This document shows, one piece after another, positions 42,565 through 51,792 of a DNA stretch of 64,000 nt (the first letter of the stretch is position 1; every line of letters starts with the position of its first letter). The stretch spans positions 1-64,000 of the forward strand of contig NZ_CANMUE010000004.1 in NCBI RefSeq assembly GCF_947500975.1, written 5' to 3'. Under the pieces are notes generated by a model. That model did not search any database. It was not told the origin of the DNA and saw only the letters and a list, made by a program, of their open reading frames with translations. The translations under genes were made by a program, and so were the position numbers. Source of the DNA: an uncultured Polaribacter sp. (GTDB lineage: Bacteria > Bacteroidota > Bacteroidia > Flavobacteriales > Flavobacteriaceae).

Positions 42565-44955
42565 ATGACAAAAAAAACATTTTTGTATCTACTTTTGATA
42601 ATGTTTATTTTATCTGTAGAAGTGAGTGCGCAAGCTAAAAAGAGTGTTGTTCAGTCTTATGAAAAAGTTGTAACAAAAGAGTATAAAACAGATGAAGGTT
42701 TGTTTAAAGTTCATTCAAAAGATGATACATATCTTTTTGAAATCCCAGATTCTCTTTTAAAAAGAGATATGTTGTTGGTAACAAGAGTTGCTAAAATTCA
42801 AAATAATTCTGAAGCCCAATATAGTCATGGAGGATTATTATCAAAAGAACAGCAAGTTTTACGTTGGGAAAGAAGAAAAGAAGTGCTATTTTTAAAAGTA
42901 ATTTCTTACAACGCTACAGCAGATAGTACTTTACCTATACACGAAGCGGTAGTTAACTCTAATTTAGACCCTATATTTATGTCTTTTCCTATTAAAGCTT
43001 TTGGGGAGGACAATAAATCAATAGTAATAGATGTTACTTCATTATTTTCTTCTGACATAAAACCACTTGGTTTACCTAGTCGGATAAGGAAAAAATATAA
43101 AGTTTCTAGGGTAGATAAAAAACGATCTTATATTCATAAAATTAGTAGTTATCCTAAAAATATAGAGTCTCGTCATATAAAAACATATTTCGCCAAAGAA
43201 CCACCTTCTAATAAAGAATTAGGTTCTCTAACTGTAGAGATGAGTAATTCTATAGTTTTATTGCCTAAAGTACCAATGAAACGACGTTATTTTGATAAAC
43301 GAATAGGTTTTTTTGAAAGAACTCAATTTGATTTTGGTTCTGAATTTCAGGGGGTTAAAAAATTACAATATATAGATAGATATCGTTTAGAGGTAAAAGA
43401 TGAAGATATTGAAAAGTTTAAAAGAGGAGAATTAGTAGAACCAAAAAAACAAATTGTTTATTATATAGATAGAGCAACACCAGAAAAATGGATACCTTAT
43501 ATTATAGAAGGTGTAAATGATTGGCAAGTTGCTTTTGAACAAGCTGGTTTTAAAAATGCAATTATAGCAAAAAGAGCACCAACAAAAGAAGAAGATCCAG
43601 AATATACTCCTGAAGATATTCGTTATTCTGTAATTCGTTATATAGCTTCAAAAACTTTAGGTGCAGAAGGCCCGTATATAAGTGACCCACGTTCTGGTGA
43701 GATATTAAATGGAATGGTTTTATGGCATCATAATGTAATGAGTTTATTAAGAGCATGGTTTATAACTCAAACATCAGCAATCAATTCAGAGGCCCAAAGA
43801 ATTCAGTTTAAAAATGAGGTTATGGGTGAGTTAATTAGGTTTGTGTCTTCACATGAAGTAGGTCATACAATAGGTTTATCACATAACATGGGTAGTAGCT
43901 CAGCGTATCCAGTAGACTCTTTACGCTCCGCTACATTTACAAAAAAATTTGGTATATCACCTTCAATTATGGACTATGCTCGTTTTAATTATATTGCTCA
44001 GCCAAATGATAAAGGAGTTTCTATTTATCCAAAAATAGGAATATATGATAAATATGCAGTTAATTGGGGGTATAGGCCTATTTTAGATAAAGTAGCAAAA
44101 GAAGAAAAACTTATTTTAGATAGCTGGATTTTAAAACATGCTGGAGATCCATTATATCGTTTCGGAAAACAAAATTTTATAGATCCAAGTTCTCAAACAG
44201 AAGATTTAGGAGATGATCCTATAAAAGCAAGTAGGTACGGAATTGCAAACTTAAAACGCATTGTGCCAAACTTAATAAAATGGACTAGTGAAAAGGGAGA
44301 GGATTATTTTCAATTAAATGGGATGTATTCTTACCTTTTAATACAATTTCAAAATTACCAAAATCATGTTTTAACTCTTGTTGGAGGTGTTTATGAGAAT
44401 TTAAAAACATCAGATCAAAACGGGGCAATTTATACACATGTATCTAAAGAAAATCAAAAGGAAGCCATAAACTTTTTTAATAAAGAAGTGTTTACAACAC
44501 CAACCTGGATAATTAATGAAAATATTATTAATAGATTAGGGAGTGTAAATAATAGTTTTGGTTTTTTTAAAAATTTCACAAAATCTCAAGAAGCGATATT
44601 AGGTAAGCTTTTAGATAAAAGTAGAATAGGTAGAATGATTGAAAATGAAATTTTAAATGGTTCTAAAGCCTATACAGTTTTGTCTATGGTTTCTGATTTA
44701 AGAAAAGGAATTTGGTCAGAATTATATTCTAAAAAACCAATTAATGCTTATAGAAGAAATTTACAGAGAGTTTATATAAATAAATTAAAAAAAATAATAG
44801 AAGAATCTAACTCTTTTGATCTAAAGCCAATTGTAAAAGGAGAACTAAAAATAATAAAAAAAGATGCTAAAAAAGCTTTGTCTTCCGCATCTAATATGAT
44901 TACAAGGTATCACTTACAAGATATTATTGAAAGTATTGATGATATTTTAGATTAA
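42565..44955 (+). CDS. Secreted zinc-dependent metalloprotease (DUF5117/DUF5118 type)
   Basis: The 796-residue protein has a signal peptide (cut near SAQ). Its N-terminal domains match the large Bacteroidota zinc metalloproteases with DUF5118 and DUF5117 regions (YEKVVTKEYKTDEGLFKVH, DDTYLFEIPDSLLKRDMLLVTRVAK). The metzincin-like active site is HEVGHTIGLSHN, with H430, E431, H434 and H440. Further support comes from YYIDRATPEKWIPYIIEGVNDWQVAFEQAGF and the SIMDYARFNY turn. It probably trims peptides or proteins taken up by the SusC/SusD pair, in the periplasm or on the surface. It lies 92 bases after the lipoprotein gene, behind a strong terminator, and I find no clear promoter in that gap. 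Confidence 0.9.
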   Translation: MTKKTFLYLLLIMFILSVEVSAQAKKSVVQSYEKVVTKEYKTDEGLFKVHSKDDTYLFEIPDSLLKRDMLLVTRVAKIQNNSEAQYSHGGLLSKEQQVLRWERRKEVLFLKVISYNATADSTLPIHEAVVNSNLDPIFMSFPIKAFGEDNKSIVIDVTSLFSSDIKPLGLPSRIRKKYKVSRVDKKRSYIHKISSYPKNIESRHIKTYFAKEPPSNKELGSLTVEMSNSIVLLPKVPMKRRYFDKRIGFFERTQFDFGSEFQGVKKLQYIDRYRLEVKDEDIEKFKRGELVEPKKQIVYYIDRATPEKWIPYIIEGVNDWQVAFEQAGFKNAIIAKRAPTKEEDPEYTPEDIRYSVIRYIASKTLGAEGPYISDPRSGEILNGMVLWHHNVMSLLRAWFITQTSAINSEAQRIQFKNEVMGELIRFVSSHEVGHTIGLSHNMGSSSAYPVDSLRSATFTKKFGISPSIMDYARFNYIAQPNDKGVSIYPKIGIYDKYAVNWGYRPILDKVAKEEKLILDSWILKHAGDPLYRFGKQNFIDPSSQTEDLGDDPIKASRYGIANLKRIVPNLIKWTSEKGEDYFQLNGMYSYLLIQFQNYQNHVLTLVGGVYENLKTSDQNGAIYTHVSKENQKEAINFFNKEVFTTPTWIINENIINRLGSVNNSFGFFKNFTKSQEAILGKLLDKSRIGRMIENEILNGSKAYTVLSMVSDLRKGIWSELYSKKPINAYRRNLQRVYINKLKKIIEESNSFDLKPIVKGELKIIKKDAKKALSSASNMITRYHLQDIIESIDDILD

Positions 44956-44971
44956 AATTATATTTTTAATA

Positions 44972-45000
44972 AAAAGTCTTGCATTTGCGAGGCTTTTTTT
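44972..45000 (+). terminator. Terminator after the metalloprotease gene
   Basis: An 11-bp stem (44972-44982 with 44987-44997, two G.U pairs) with an ATTT loop is followed by a T-run. Confidence 0.85.
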
Positions 45001-45135
45001 AATCTTTGATGTTTTTCAATCAAAATACTCAAAATTCTTACCTTCGTTTAAAATGAAGAAATAAGATAAACTTTACTTTAATATTTAGATTATAGTAAAA
45101 AATAGAAACTTGTTTTAGTTTATAAAATATTAATA

Positions 45136-45858
45136 ATGTCCAAACCATTTATTTTTAAAGAATTTATTGTTAATCAAGATAAAACAGCCATGAAAATTGG
45201 TACAGATGCAGTTTTGTTAGGTGCTTGGTGTTCTATTGATGCTTATCCAGATTCTATTTTAGATATTGGTGCCGGTACAGGAGTTATTTCTTTAATGTTA
45301 ACTCAAAGATGCGATGCGATGACTATTGATGCTGTTGAGGTTGATATAAATGCTTACGAACAAACTGTAGAAAATTTTGAAAATTCTGATTGGGGAGATA
45401 GATTGTATTGTTACAACTCAACTTTTCAAGAATTTGCAGAAGAAATTTCTGAAGAAGAAGAAACCTATGATTTAATAATTTCAAACCCACCATTTTATAC
45501 TGATATGTATGAAACTAATGATGATTCTAGAAATAAAGCCCGATTTACTAGTTCTTTATCTTTTGAAGAATTAATTTCTGGAGTTGTAAAAATTTTATCA
45601 GAAAGCGGAAATTTCTCTGTTGTAATTCCTTTTAAAGAAGAAGAAAATTTTATCTCTTTAGCCAAAGAAAATAACTTGTTTTTAAATAGAGTTTGCAGAG
45701 TAAAAGGAAATGAAAAATCCGAAGTAAAAAGAAGCTTAATGGAGTTTTCTTTTAATAAAATTGAATTAAAAGAAGAAAGTTTAATTATAGAAATTGAGCG
45801 TCATCAATATACAGAAGCGTATATTAATTTAACAAAAGACTTCTATTTAAAAATGTAA
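45136..45858 (+). CDS. trmN6: tRNA1(Val) adenine-37 N6-methyltransferase
   Basis: The 240-residue SAM-dependent methyltransferase has the YfiC/TrmN6 layout. The N-terminal KEFIVNQDKTAMKIGTDAVLLGAW holds the family's conserved KxGTDxxLLG stretch, the SAM motif is LDIGAGTGVISLML, and the adenine N6 catalytic motif is SNPPFY. It methylates A37 of tRNA1(Val). It lies between a terminator and the stop of a convergent gene, which is directly adjacent to its own stop, so it is probably monocistronic. I see no consensus promoter. Confidence 0.9.
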   Translation: MSKPFIFKEFIVNQDKTAMKIGTDAVLLGAWCSIDAYPDSILDIGAGTGVISLMLTQRCDAMTIDAVEVDINAYEQTVENFENSDWGDRLYCYNSTFQEFAEEISEEEETYDLIISNPPFYTDMYETNDDSRNKARFTSSLSFEELISGVVKILSESGNFSVVIPFKEEENFISLAKENNLFLNRVCRVKGNEKSEVKRSLMEFSFNKIELKEESLIIEIERHQYTEAYINLTKDFYLKM

Positions 45859-47229
45859 TTAACCAATTACATTGTTTGGATTGTACCCCAAATAAGATGT
45901 TTCTCTTTCGGTAAATTTAATACCATAGTTTTCTAACTCTTTTAAAATAGGTTCGTATACTTCTTTCGTAATTGGAAGTTGAACACCTGGTGTTTTAATT
46001 TCTCCTTTTAAAATTTTTAATGCTGCAATTGCCACTGGCAAGCCAACTGTTTTTGCCATAGCTGTATAAGTTTGGTTTTCTCCCAAAACAACCAAACTAC
46101 TTTCAATTTGTTGTTTTTTTCCATTTATTTCATAGCCAAAAAGGTGCTGCATTACAATCATATCTTTATCATTTTGTTGCAATGTCCATGAGTCTTCAAG
46201 TATTTTTTGTAGCATTTGTGCAGGAGTAGCTTTTTTTAATCCAATTTTTTTCTTTGGATTAAAAATGTCTAACTCAATTAATTTTTCCCACATAATATCA
46301 TCCTGATCAATTTTTAAATAAGATCGTAATTTTAATTCAACAGAATCTGATGGAGAATAAGCTAAGAAAAGGTTTACAAAATCTCGATAGCTCATGTTTT
46401 CAGAACCTTCAATAGTATAAGAATCGTCAGTCATTCCTAATTGTACAAAAATATTCCAGGCTCTAGAAAAACCAACTTTTCTTATAGTTCCTCTATACAT
46501 TGTTGGTATATTATCTAAGCCATAAACACTTCTATACTTTAAAGAATCTCTGTTTGCGTATGCTTCAAATTTTCCATATCCGTTGATGTTTAAAAACTCA
46601 GTTCTTTTAAATAATTTATGATAAGGGATGTATTTATAAGTACCTTCTTGAATAAACATTGCAGCACCTCCTTGCCCTGCTAAAACAACATTTCTAGGAT
46701 TCCATGTAAATTTATAATTCCATAAATTAGTATCACTTTCAGGAGCTACAATTCCACCACAAAAAGATTCAAAAAGCAACATTTTTGCTCCGGTATTTCT
46801 AATTTTATCAATAATTTGCATCGCACTCATGTGGTCTAAACCAGGGTCTAAACCAATTTCATTCATAAAAATTAATCCTTTTTCTTTTGCAGCTTTATCT
46901 AGCTCTTTCATTTCTTTTGTAATGTAAGAAGCGGTAACTAAATGCTTATTAAAAGTAATACAATCTTTAGCAATTTGTATATGAAAACGAGGGGGTAACA
47001 TTGAAATAACAATGTCAGAATTTTTTATATTTTCTTCTCTCACTTCTTTATTAAAAACATCTAAAATAATAGCTTTTGCATTTCTATGATTATTAATTAA
47101 TTTTAAAGAATTAACAGTAGAAATATCTGCAATTGTTAAAAATAAATTTTCAATATCAGATTTTTCTAACAAATATTCAATCAAAAATGAACTCGATTTT
47201 CCTGCGCCAATAATCAATATATTTTTCAT
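45859..47229 (-). CDS. Saccharopine dehydrogenase family protein
   Basis: The 456-residue protein has an N-terminal Rossmann fold (ILIIGAGKSSSFLIEYLLE) and a C-terminal saccharopine-dehydrogenase-like domain (GLDPGLDHMSAMQIIDKI, SFCGGIVAPESDTNLWNYKFTWNPRNVVLAGQG, RGTIRKVGF). It probably takes part in lysine metabolism through the saccharopine route, or acts on a related amino-acid Schiff base. No partner enzyme is adjacent to settle this. Its stop directly abuts the stop of trmN6. A one-mismatch -7 box (CGAAGATA on the plus strand, 47257-47264) lies upstream. Confidence 0.85.
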   Translation of the reverse strand: MKNILIIGAGKSSSFLIEYLLEKSDIENLFLTIADISTVNSLKLINNHRNAKAIILDVFNKEVREENIKNSDIVISMLPPRFHIQIAKDCITFNKHLVTASYITKEMKELDKAAKEKGLIFMNEIGLDPGLDHMSAMQIIDKIRNTGAKMLLFESFCGGIVAPESDTNLWNYKFTWNPRNVVLAGQGGAAMFIQEGTYKYIPYHKLFKRTEFLNINGYGKFEAYANRDSLKYRSVYGLDNIPTMYRGTIRKVGFSRAWNIFVQLGMTDDSYTIEGSENMSYRDFVNLFLAYSPSDSVELKLRSYLKIDQDDIMWEKLIELDIFNPKKKIGLKKATPAQMLQKILEDSWTLQQNDKDMIVMQHLFGYEINGKKQQIESSLVVLGENQTYTAMAKTVGLPVAIAALKILKGEIKTPGVQLPITKEVYEPILKELENYGIKFTERETSYLGYNPNNVIG

Positions 47230-47240
47230 GAAGAATAATG

Positions 47241-47248
47241 TATTTTTG
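47241..47248 (+). promoter_or_regulatory. -7 box upstream of the DUF423 gene
   Basis: TATTTTTG matches TAnnTTTG, 52 bases before the ATG at 47301. Confidence 0.5.
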
Positions 47249-47300
47249 TGTATTGACGAAGATACTATAATTGTTTAAAATTTAACAAAAATCACTAAAA

Positions 47301-47678
47301 ATGTTTAAAAATTTAATTTTAATTTGTTTTTTAGGATTATCAGCTGTTATTTTAGGAGCTTTTGGTGCTCATGCATTAAAAGAAAATTTATCATCAGAAG
47401 CACTTTCTAGCTTTGAAACTGCTGTTCGTTACCAAATGTATCATGTAATTGTTTTATTATTTGTGAATACTTATGATGGTTTTTCTATAAAACAAAAAAG
47501 AAACATTAGTTTTCTTTTCTTTTTTGGAATTTTATTTTTTTCAGGGTCAATTTATGTAATTCAATTAACTACAATAACAGCAAAATCTATTTGGTTTATT
47601 ACACCTTTAGGTGGTTTATTTTTTATAATAGGTTGGATTTCAATGATTGTATTATTTGTAAAAAAAATCAAAAATTAA
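47301..47678 (+). CDS. DUF423 family small membrane protein
   Basis: The 125-residue protein has four membrane helices (about 5-22, 42-58, 67-87 and 97-121) and the DUF423 hallmarks GAFGAHALKENL near the start and FETAVRYQMYHVIVLL next to it. The family (YgdD in E. coli) is widespread and has no established function. It sits in the inner membrane. A -7 box lies upstream, and pckA follows after 88 bases with its own promoter. Confidence 0.9.
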   Translation: MFKNLILICFLGLSAVILGAFGAHALKENLSSEALSSFETAVRYQMYHVIVLLFVNTYDGFSIKQKRNISFLFFFGILFFSGSIYVIQLTTITAKSIWFITPLGGLFFIIGWISMIVLFVKKIKN

Positions 47679-47729
47679 TAATAATTTCATATTTCTTTCA
47701 CAAAAATAAGTCTGCTTTAAAATATTGTT

Positions 47730-47737
47730 TAATTTTG
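47730..47737 (+). promoter_or_regulatory. -7 box of pckA
   Basis: TAATTTTG matches TAnnTTTG, 29 bases before the ATG at 47767. Confidence 0.55.
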
Positions 47738-47766
47738 CTACTTAATAAAAACAAAAAAATATTGAT

Positions 47767-49377
47767 ATGGTAGATACAAATACGAAATCGATTTCGTTAA
47801 ATAATCTAGGAATCAAAAATGCAACAGTTCGTTATCAGTTAACATCTAACGAATTACATCAAGAAACAATTGATAAAGAACAAGGGATTGTATCTTCATT
47901 AGGAGCAATTGCTGTTAATACTGGAGAATTTACAGGGCGTTCTCCAATGGATCGATTTATCGTAAAAGATGAAATTACAAAAGATAAAGTTTGGTGGAGC
48001 AAAATAAATTTACCTTTTGAAGAAGATAAGTTTGATAAATTATACAACAAAGTAGTTGATTATTTATCTGAAAAAGAAATTTTTGTAAGAGATAGTTATG
48101 CTTGTGCAGATGAAAATTACAAATTAAATATTAGGGTTGTAAATGAATACCCTTGGAGCAATATGTTTGCTTACAATATGTTTTTAAGACCAACTGCAGA
48201 AGAGTTAAAAGATTTTTCTCCAGAATGGACGGTTATTAATGCTCCTGGTTTTATGGCTGTCTCTGATGAAGATGGAACTCGTCAACATAATTTTGCAATT
48301 TTAAATTTTACAAAAAAAATAGCTTTAATTGGTGGAACTGGTTATACTGGTGAAATTAAAAAAGGAATTTTTTCAGCATTAAATTTTATTTTACCAGTTT
48401 ATAAAAACACTTTGCCAATGCATTGCTCTGCAAATGTTGGTAAAGATGGTGATACAGCAATTTTCTTTGGACTTTCAGGAACAGGAAAAACCACATTATC
48501 TACAGATCCAAATAGAAGTTTAATTGGTGATGATGAACATGGTTGGACAGCCGAAAACACCGTTTTTAATTTTGAAGGAGGTTGTTATGCAAAAGTGATT
48601 AATTTATCGCAAGAACAGGAGCCAGAAATTTTTGCAGCAATAAAAAAAGGTGCAATTTTAGAAAATGTAAAAATGGATGACAAAGGTGTTGTTGATTTTA
48701 CTGATACTTCAATTACTCAAAATACAAGAGTAAGTTATCCAATTTATCATATAGATAATATCCAAAAACCATCAATAGGGAAAAACCCAAAAAATATTTT
48801 CTTTTTAACTGCTGATGCTTTTGGGGTTTTACCTCCAATTTCAAAATTAACACCTAACCAAGCAGCATACCATTTTATATCTGGTTATACAGCAAAAGTT
48901 GCAGGAACAGAGGCAGGAGTTAATGAGCCAACACCAAGTTTTTCAGCTTGTTTTGGAGCGCCTTTTATGCCTTTGCATCCAACAAAATATGCAGAGATGT
49001 TAAGTAAAAAAATGAAAGATGCTGGTGTAAACGTTTGGTTAATTAATACAGGTTGGTCTGGCGGACAATATGGCGTTGGTAGAAGAATGCCTTTAAAATA
49101 TACAAGAGCAATGATTTCTGCTGTTTTAAATGGTGATTTAGGTAGCTACAGATATGAAGATTATCATATTCATTCCGTATTTGGCGTTGCACAACCAAGA
49201 ACTTGCCCTGGTGTTCCAACAGAATTATTGAGCCCAAGAGCAACTTGGAATGATGATGAAGCTTATTATAAAACAGCATTTAAATTATCAAATGCATTTA
49301 GACATAACTTTACGCAATTTGAAGAAGTTGCTAGTGAAGATATACGTAGAGGAGGTCCACAACGCTATTCTTTTTAA
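47767..49377 (+). CDS. pckA: Phosphoenolpyruvate carboxykinase (ATP)
   Basis: PckA turns oxaloacetate and ATP into phosphoenolpyruvate, the first committed step of gluconeogenesis. The 536-residue protein shows the RSPMDRFIV start, the kinase-1a P-loop GLSGTGKTTLS (about residues 235-245), the metal and substrate motif IGDDEHGW, NFEGGCYAK, and the SGYTAKVAGTEAG segment. The GTGKTTL nucleotide site marks the ATP-dependent type. It stands alone, with its own -7 box upstream and a terminator 17 bases downstream. Confidence 0.97.
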   Translation: MVDTNTKSISLNNLGIKNATVRYQLTSNELHQETIDKEQGIVSSLGAIAVNTGEFTGRSPMDRFIVKDEITKDKVWWSKINLPFEEDKFDKLYNKVVDYLSEKEIFVRDSYACADENYKLNIRVVNEYPWSNMFAYNMFLRPTAEELKDFSPEWTVINAPGFMAVSDEDGTRQHNFAILNFTKKIALIGGTGYTGEIKKGIFSALNFILPVYKNTLPMHCSANVGKDGDTAIFFGLSGTGKTTLSTDPNRSLIGDDEHGWTAENTVFNFEGGCYAKVINLSQEQEPEIFAAIKKGAILENVKMDDKGVVDFTDTSITQNTRVSYPIYHIDNIQKPSIGKNPKNIFFLTADAFGVLPPISKLTPNQAAYHFISGYTAKVAGTEAGVNEPTPSFSACFGAPFMPLHPTKYAEMLSKKMKDAGVNVWLINTGWSGGQYGVGRRMPLKYTRAMISAVLNGDLGSYRYEDYHIHSVFGVAQPRTCPGVPTELLSPRATWNDDEAYYKTAFKLSNAFRHNFTQFEEVASEDIRRGGPQRYSF

Positions 49378-49393
49378 ATAAAAATAATTTTTT

Positions 49394-49422
49394 AAAAGCA
49401 TCTAAATTTAGATGCTTTTTTT
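49394..49422 (+). terminator. Terminator of pckA
   Basis: A perfect palindromic stem-loop, AAAGCATCTAAA/TTTAGATGCTTT (centre at 49406/49407), is followed by a T-run. Confidence 0.9.
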
Positions 49423-49469
49423 GTGGAATCTTTTTACTATTTTTATAAATAATCTAAAAAAAAAATAGA

Positions 49470-50570
49470 ATGAAAAAACTTATTTATTCATTTATTCTCT
49501 TATCAATAATAGCTTGTAAAACTTCAGTTAAGAAAAACAGAAGTCAAATAAAAAAAGTTGAAACTCCGGTATTAAATTTAAAACAAGCTAATAATTTAGC
49601 AAGTTTACCTATCAATTGTATTAATGTTGAATACCCAAATAGGTTAAATCAAACTATTGGAAGTAGTGAAGATTTACAATCACCAAAAGAATTGCATCCC
49701 GCTTTTTATGGTTGTTTCGATTGGCATTCTTCTGTTCATGGTCATTGGAGTTTGGTATCATTATTAAAACAGTTTCCTGGTTTAAAAAACTCATCTGAGA
49801 TAAAACAAAAACTTTTAGCAAATATTACAAAAGAAAAAATAGCAAAAGAAATCAGCTATTTTTATGGAGAACATAACAAAACTTTCGAGCGTACTTATGG
49901 GTGGGCTTGGCTTTTAAAATTAGCAGAAGAACTACATACTTGGGATGATGAAACTGCAAGAGAATTGGAAACTAATTTACAACCGTTAACCAATTTAATT
50001 GTTGAAAATTACATGGCTTTTTTACCAAAATTAAATTACCCAATTAGGGTAGGAGAGCATACCAATACCGCTTTTGGATTAACTTTTGCTTGGGATTATG
50101 CAACTACACTTGGAAATTTAAAATTAAAAGAACTTATAAAAAAAAGAGCAAAATATTTTTATTTAAAAGACGCAAATTGTCCATTATCATGGGAGCCAAG
50201 TGGCTATGATTTTCTATCACCTTGTTTGCAAGAAGCAGCAATTATGAAACGTATTTTGTCTAAAGAAGAATATAGTGTATGGTTTTCAGATTTTCTTCCT
50301 GAACTAAAAGATAAAAATTTCGTTTTTGAGGTTGGTAAAGTCTCTGATAGAACAGATGGAAAATTAGTGCATTTAGATGGTGTAAATTTTTCTAGAGCTT
50401 GGGCAATTAATAAAATAATTAAAGGAATGCCAGAGTATGATCATTTAAAAAATATTGCAAATCAGCATATTAATTATTCATTACCAAGTATTGTTGGAGA
50501 TAGTTATGAAGGAGGTCATTGGTTAGGTAGTTTTGCTATTTATGCTTTAAACTCTATAGATAATGATTAA
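49470..50570 (+). CDS. DUF2891 family lipoprotein, first gene of the 5-oxoprolinase operon
   Basis: The 366-residue protein has a lipobox (LLSIIAC, C16), so it is anchored in the outer or inner membrane facing the periplasm. The rest matches DUF2891: HPAFYGCFDWHSSVHGHWSL, TFERTYGWAWLLKLAEEL, YPIRVGEHTNTAFGLTFAWDYA, CPLSWEPSGYDFLSPCLQEA, VHLDGVNFSRAWAI. The pattern of tryptophans, histidines and acidic residues suggests an alpha/alpha-barrel enzyme, but no activity is known to me. It overlaps the start of the transporter gene by 8 bases and so belongs to the pxp operon. It may supply or bind the substrate of that pathway (inference). Confidence 0.88.
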   Translation: MKKLIYSFILLSIIACKTSVKKNRSQIKKVETPVLNLKQANNLASLPINCINVEYPNRLNQTIGSSEDLQSPKELHPAFYGCFDWHSSVHGHWSLVSLLKQFPGLKNSSEIKQKLLANITKEKIAKEISYFYGEHNKTFERTYGWAWLLKLAEELHTWDDETARELETNLQPLTNLIVENYMAFLPKLNYPIRVGEHTNTAFGLTFAWDYATTLGNLKLKELIKKRAKYFYLKDANCPLSWEPSGYDFLSPCLQEAAIMKRILSKEEYSVWFSDFLPELKDKNFVFEVGKVSDRTDGKLVHLDGVNFSRAWAINKIIKGMPEYDHLKNIANQHINYSLPSIVGDSYEGGHWLGSFAIYALNSIDND

Positions 50571-51789
50571 AAATATTTTTAAAAATATTGGTCCAGGTAC
50601 TTTAGTTGCAGCGGCTTTTATAGGTCCAGGTACGGTAACATTATGTACTTTGGCAGGTGTAAATTTTGGGTTTAATTTATTGTGGGCAATGTTACTTTCT
50701 ATCATTGCAACCATTGTTTTACAAGAAATGGCTGCAAGATTAGGTATTATTTCACAGAAAGGATTATCAGAAGTTATTAGAGAAGAAATAAAAATTCCTT
50801 TTTTAAAACAGTTTATTACATTATTAATTTTATCGGCAATTGTTATTGGCAATGCATCTTACGAAGCAGCAAATATAAGTGGCGGAATTTTAGGTTTAGA
50901 AACTGTTTTTGGAGAATCAATTTTAAATATTGGTGATATATCAATTAATTTAATGAGTCTTTTAATTGGTGTTATTGGATTTGTGCTTTTATATATTGGA
51001 AATTATAAATTTTTAGAAAAAGTACTCGTAACACTTGTTTTAATTATGAGTGTTTCATTTATAATTACTGCAATTGTAACAAAACCTAATGTTATAGAAG
51101 TTTTAAAAGGGATGTTTATTCCAAAGTTTCCAGAAAAAAGTTTGCTAACTATTATTGGTTTAATCGGTACTACGGTAGTGCCTTATAATTTATTTTTACA
51201 TGCTTCTTTGGTAAAAGAAAGATGGAATAAAAGTGAAGATTTACCATTAGCTAAAAAGGATACAATAGTTTCTATTATTTTAGGAGGATTAGTTTCTATG
51301 GCAATTATTGTTTCTGCTGCAGCAATACCATATAAAGATATTTCTAATGTTGCAGATTTAGCACAAGGATTAGCACCTTTATATGGCGATTTTGCTAAAT
51401 ATTTTTTAGCATTGGGGTTATTTGCTGCAGGAATTACGTCAGCAATTACTGCTCCTTTAGCAGCTGCTTATGTTGCAAAAGGGTGTTTAGGATGGAAAGG
51501 TGGATTAAAATCAAAACGTTTTAGGTTTGTTTGGATTTTTATTTTGTCTTTAGGTGTTTTATTTTCATCAATTGGAATAAAACCAATTGAAATAATAAAA
51601 TTTGCACAAGTTGCAAATGGAATGCTATTGCCAGTAATTGCAGGAATTTTATTATGGATTATGAATAAAAAAGCCCTTTTAGGGGATTTTGTAAATTCTA
51701 AAACTCAAAATATTTTTGGTTTTGTAATTTTAATGATCACCATTTTTTTAGGAATAAAAGGAATTTTAAAAGTATTTAATTTGATTTAG
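50563..51789 (+). CDS. NRAMP-related transporter lacking the metal-binding motifs
   Basis: The 408-residue inner-membrane protein has about eleven helices and clear overall likeness to NRAMP carriers (IGPGTLVAAAFIGPGTVTLCTLAG, then LIGTTVVPYNLFLHASLVKERW). In true Mn/Fe transporters helix 1 has DPGN and helix 6 has MPH; here they read G21-P22-G23-T24 and V206-P207-Y208. The Asp, Asn and Met that hold the metal are therefore all replaced. It overlaps the DUF2891 gene by 8 bases and precedes pxpA by 3. A similar NRAMP gene (ycsG) sits in the pxp/kip operon of Bacillus subtilis. I infer a 5-oxoproline or amino-acid carrier rather than a metal transporter. Confidence 0.85.
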   Translation: MIKNIFKNIGPGTLVAAAFIGPGTVTLCTLAGVNFGFNLLWAMLLSIIATIVLQEMAARLGIISQKGLSEVIREEIKIPFLKQFITLLILSAIVIGNASYEAANISGGILGLETVFGESILNIGDISINLMSLLIGVIGFVLLYIGNYKFLEKVLVTLVLIMSVSFIITAIVTKPNVIEVLKGMFIPKFPEKSLLTIIGLIGTTVVPYNLFLHASLVKERWNKSEDLPLAKKDTIVSIILGGLVSMAIIVSAAAIPYKDISNVADLAQGLAPLYGDFAKYFLALGLFAAGITSAITAPLAAAYVAKGCLGWKGGLKSKRFRFVWIFILSLGVLFSSIGIKPIEIIKFAQVANGMLLPVIAGILLWIMNKKALLGDFVNSKTQNIFGFVILMITIFLGIKGILKVFNLI

Positions 51790-51792
51790 AAA

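Noticed and set aside
50563..51789. Plain annotation as a Mn2+/Fe2+ transporter
   Set aside because: The family's DPGN and MPH metal motifs are replaced and the gene is embedded in the 5-oxoprolinase operon.
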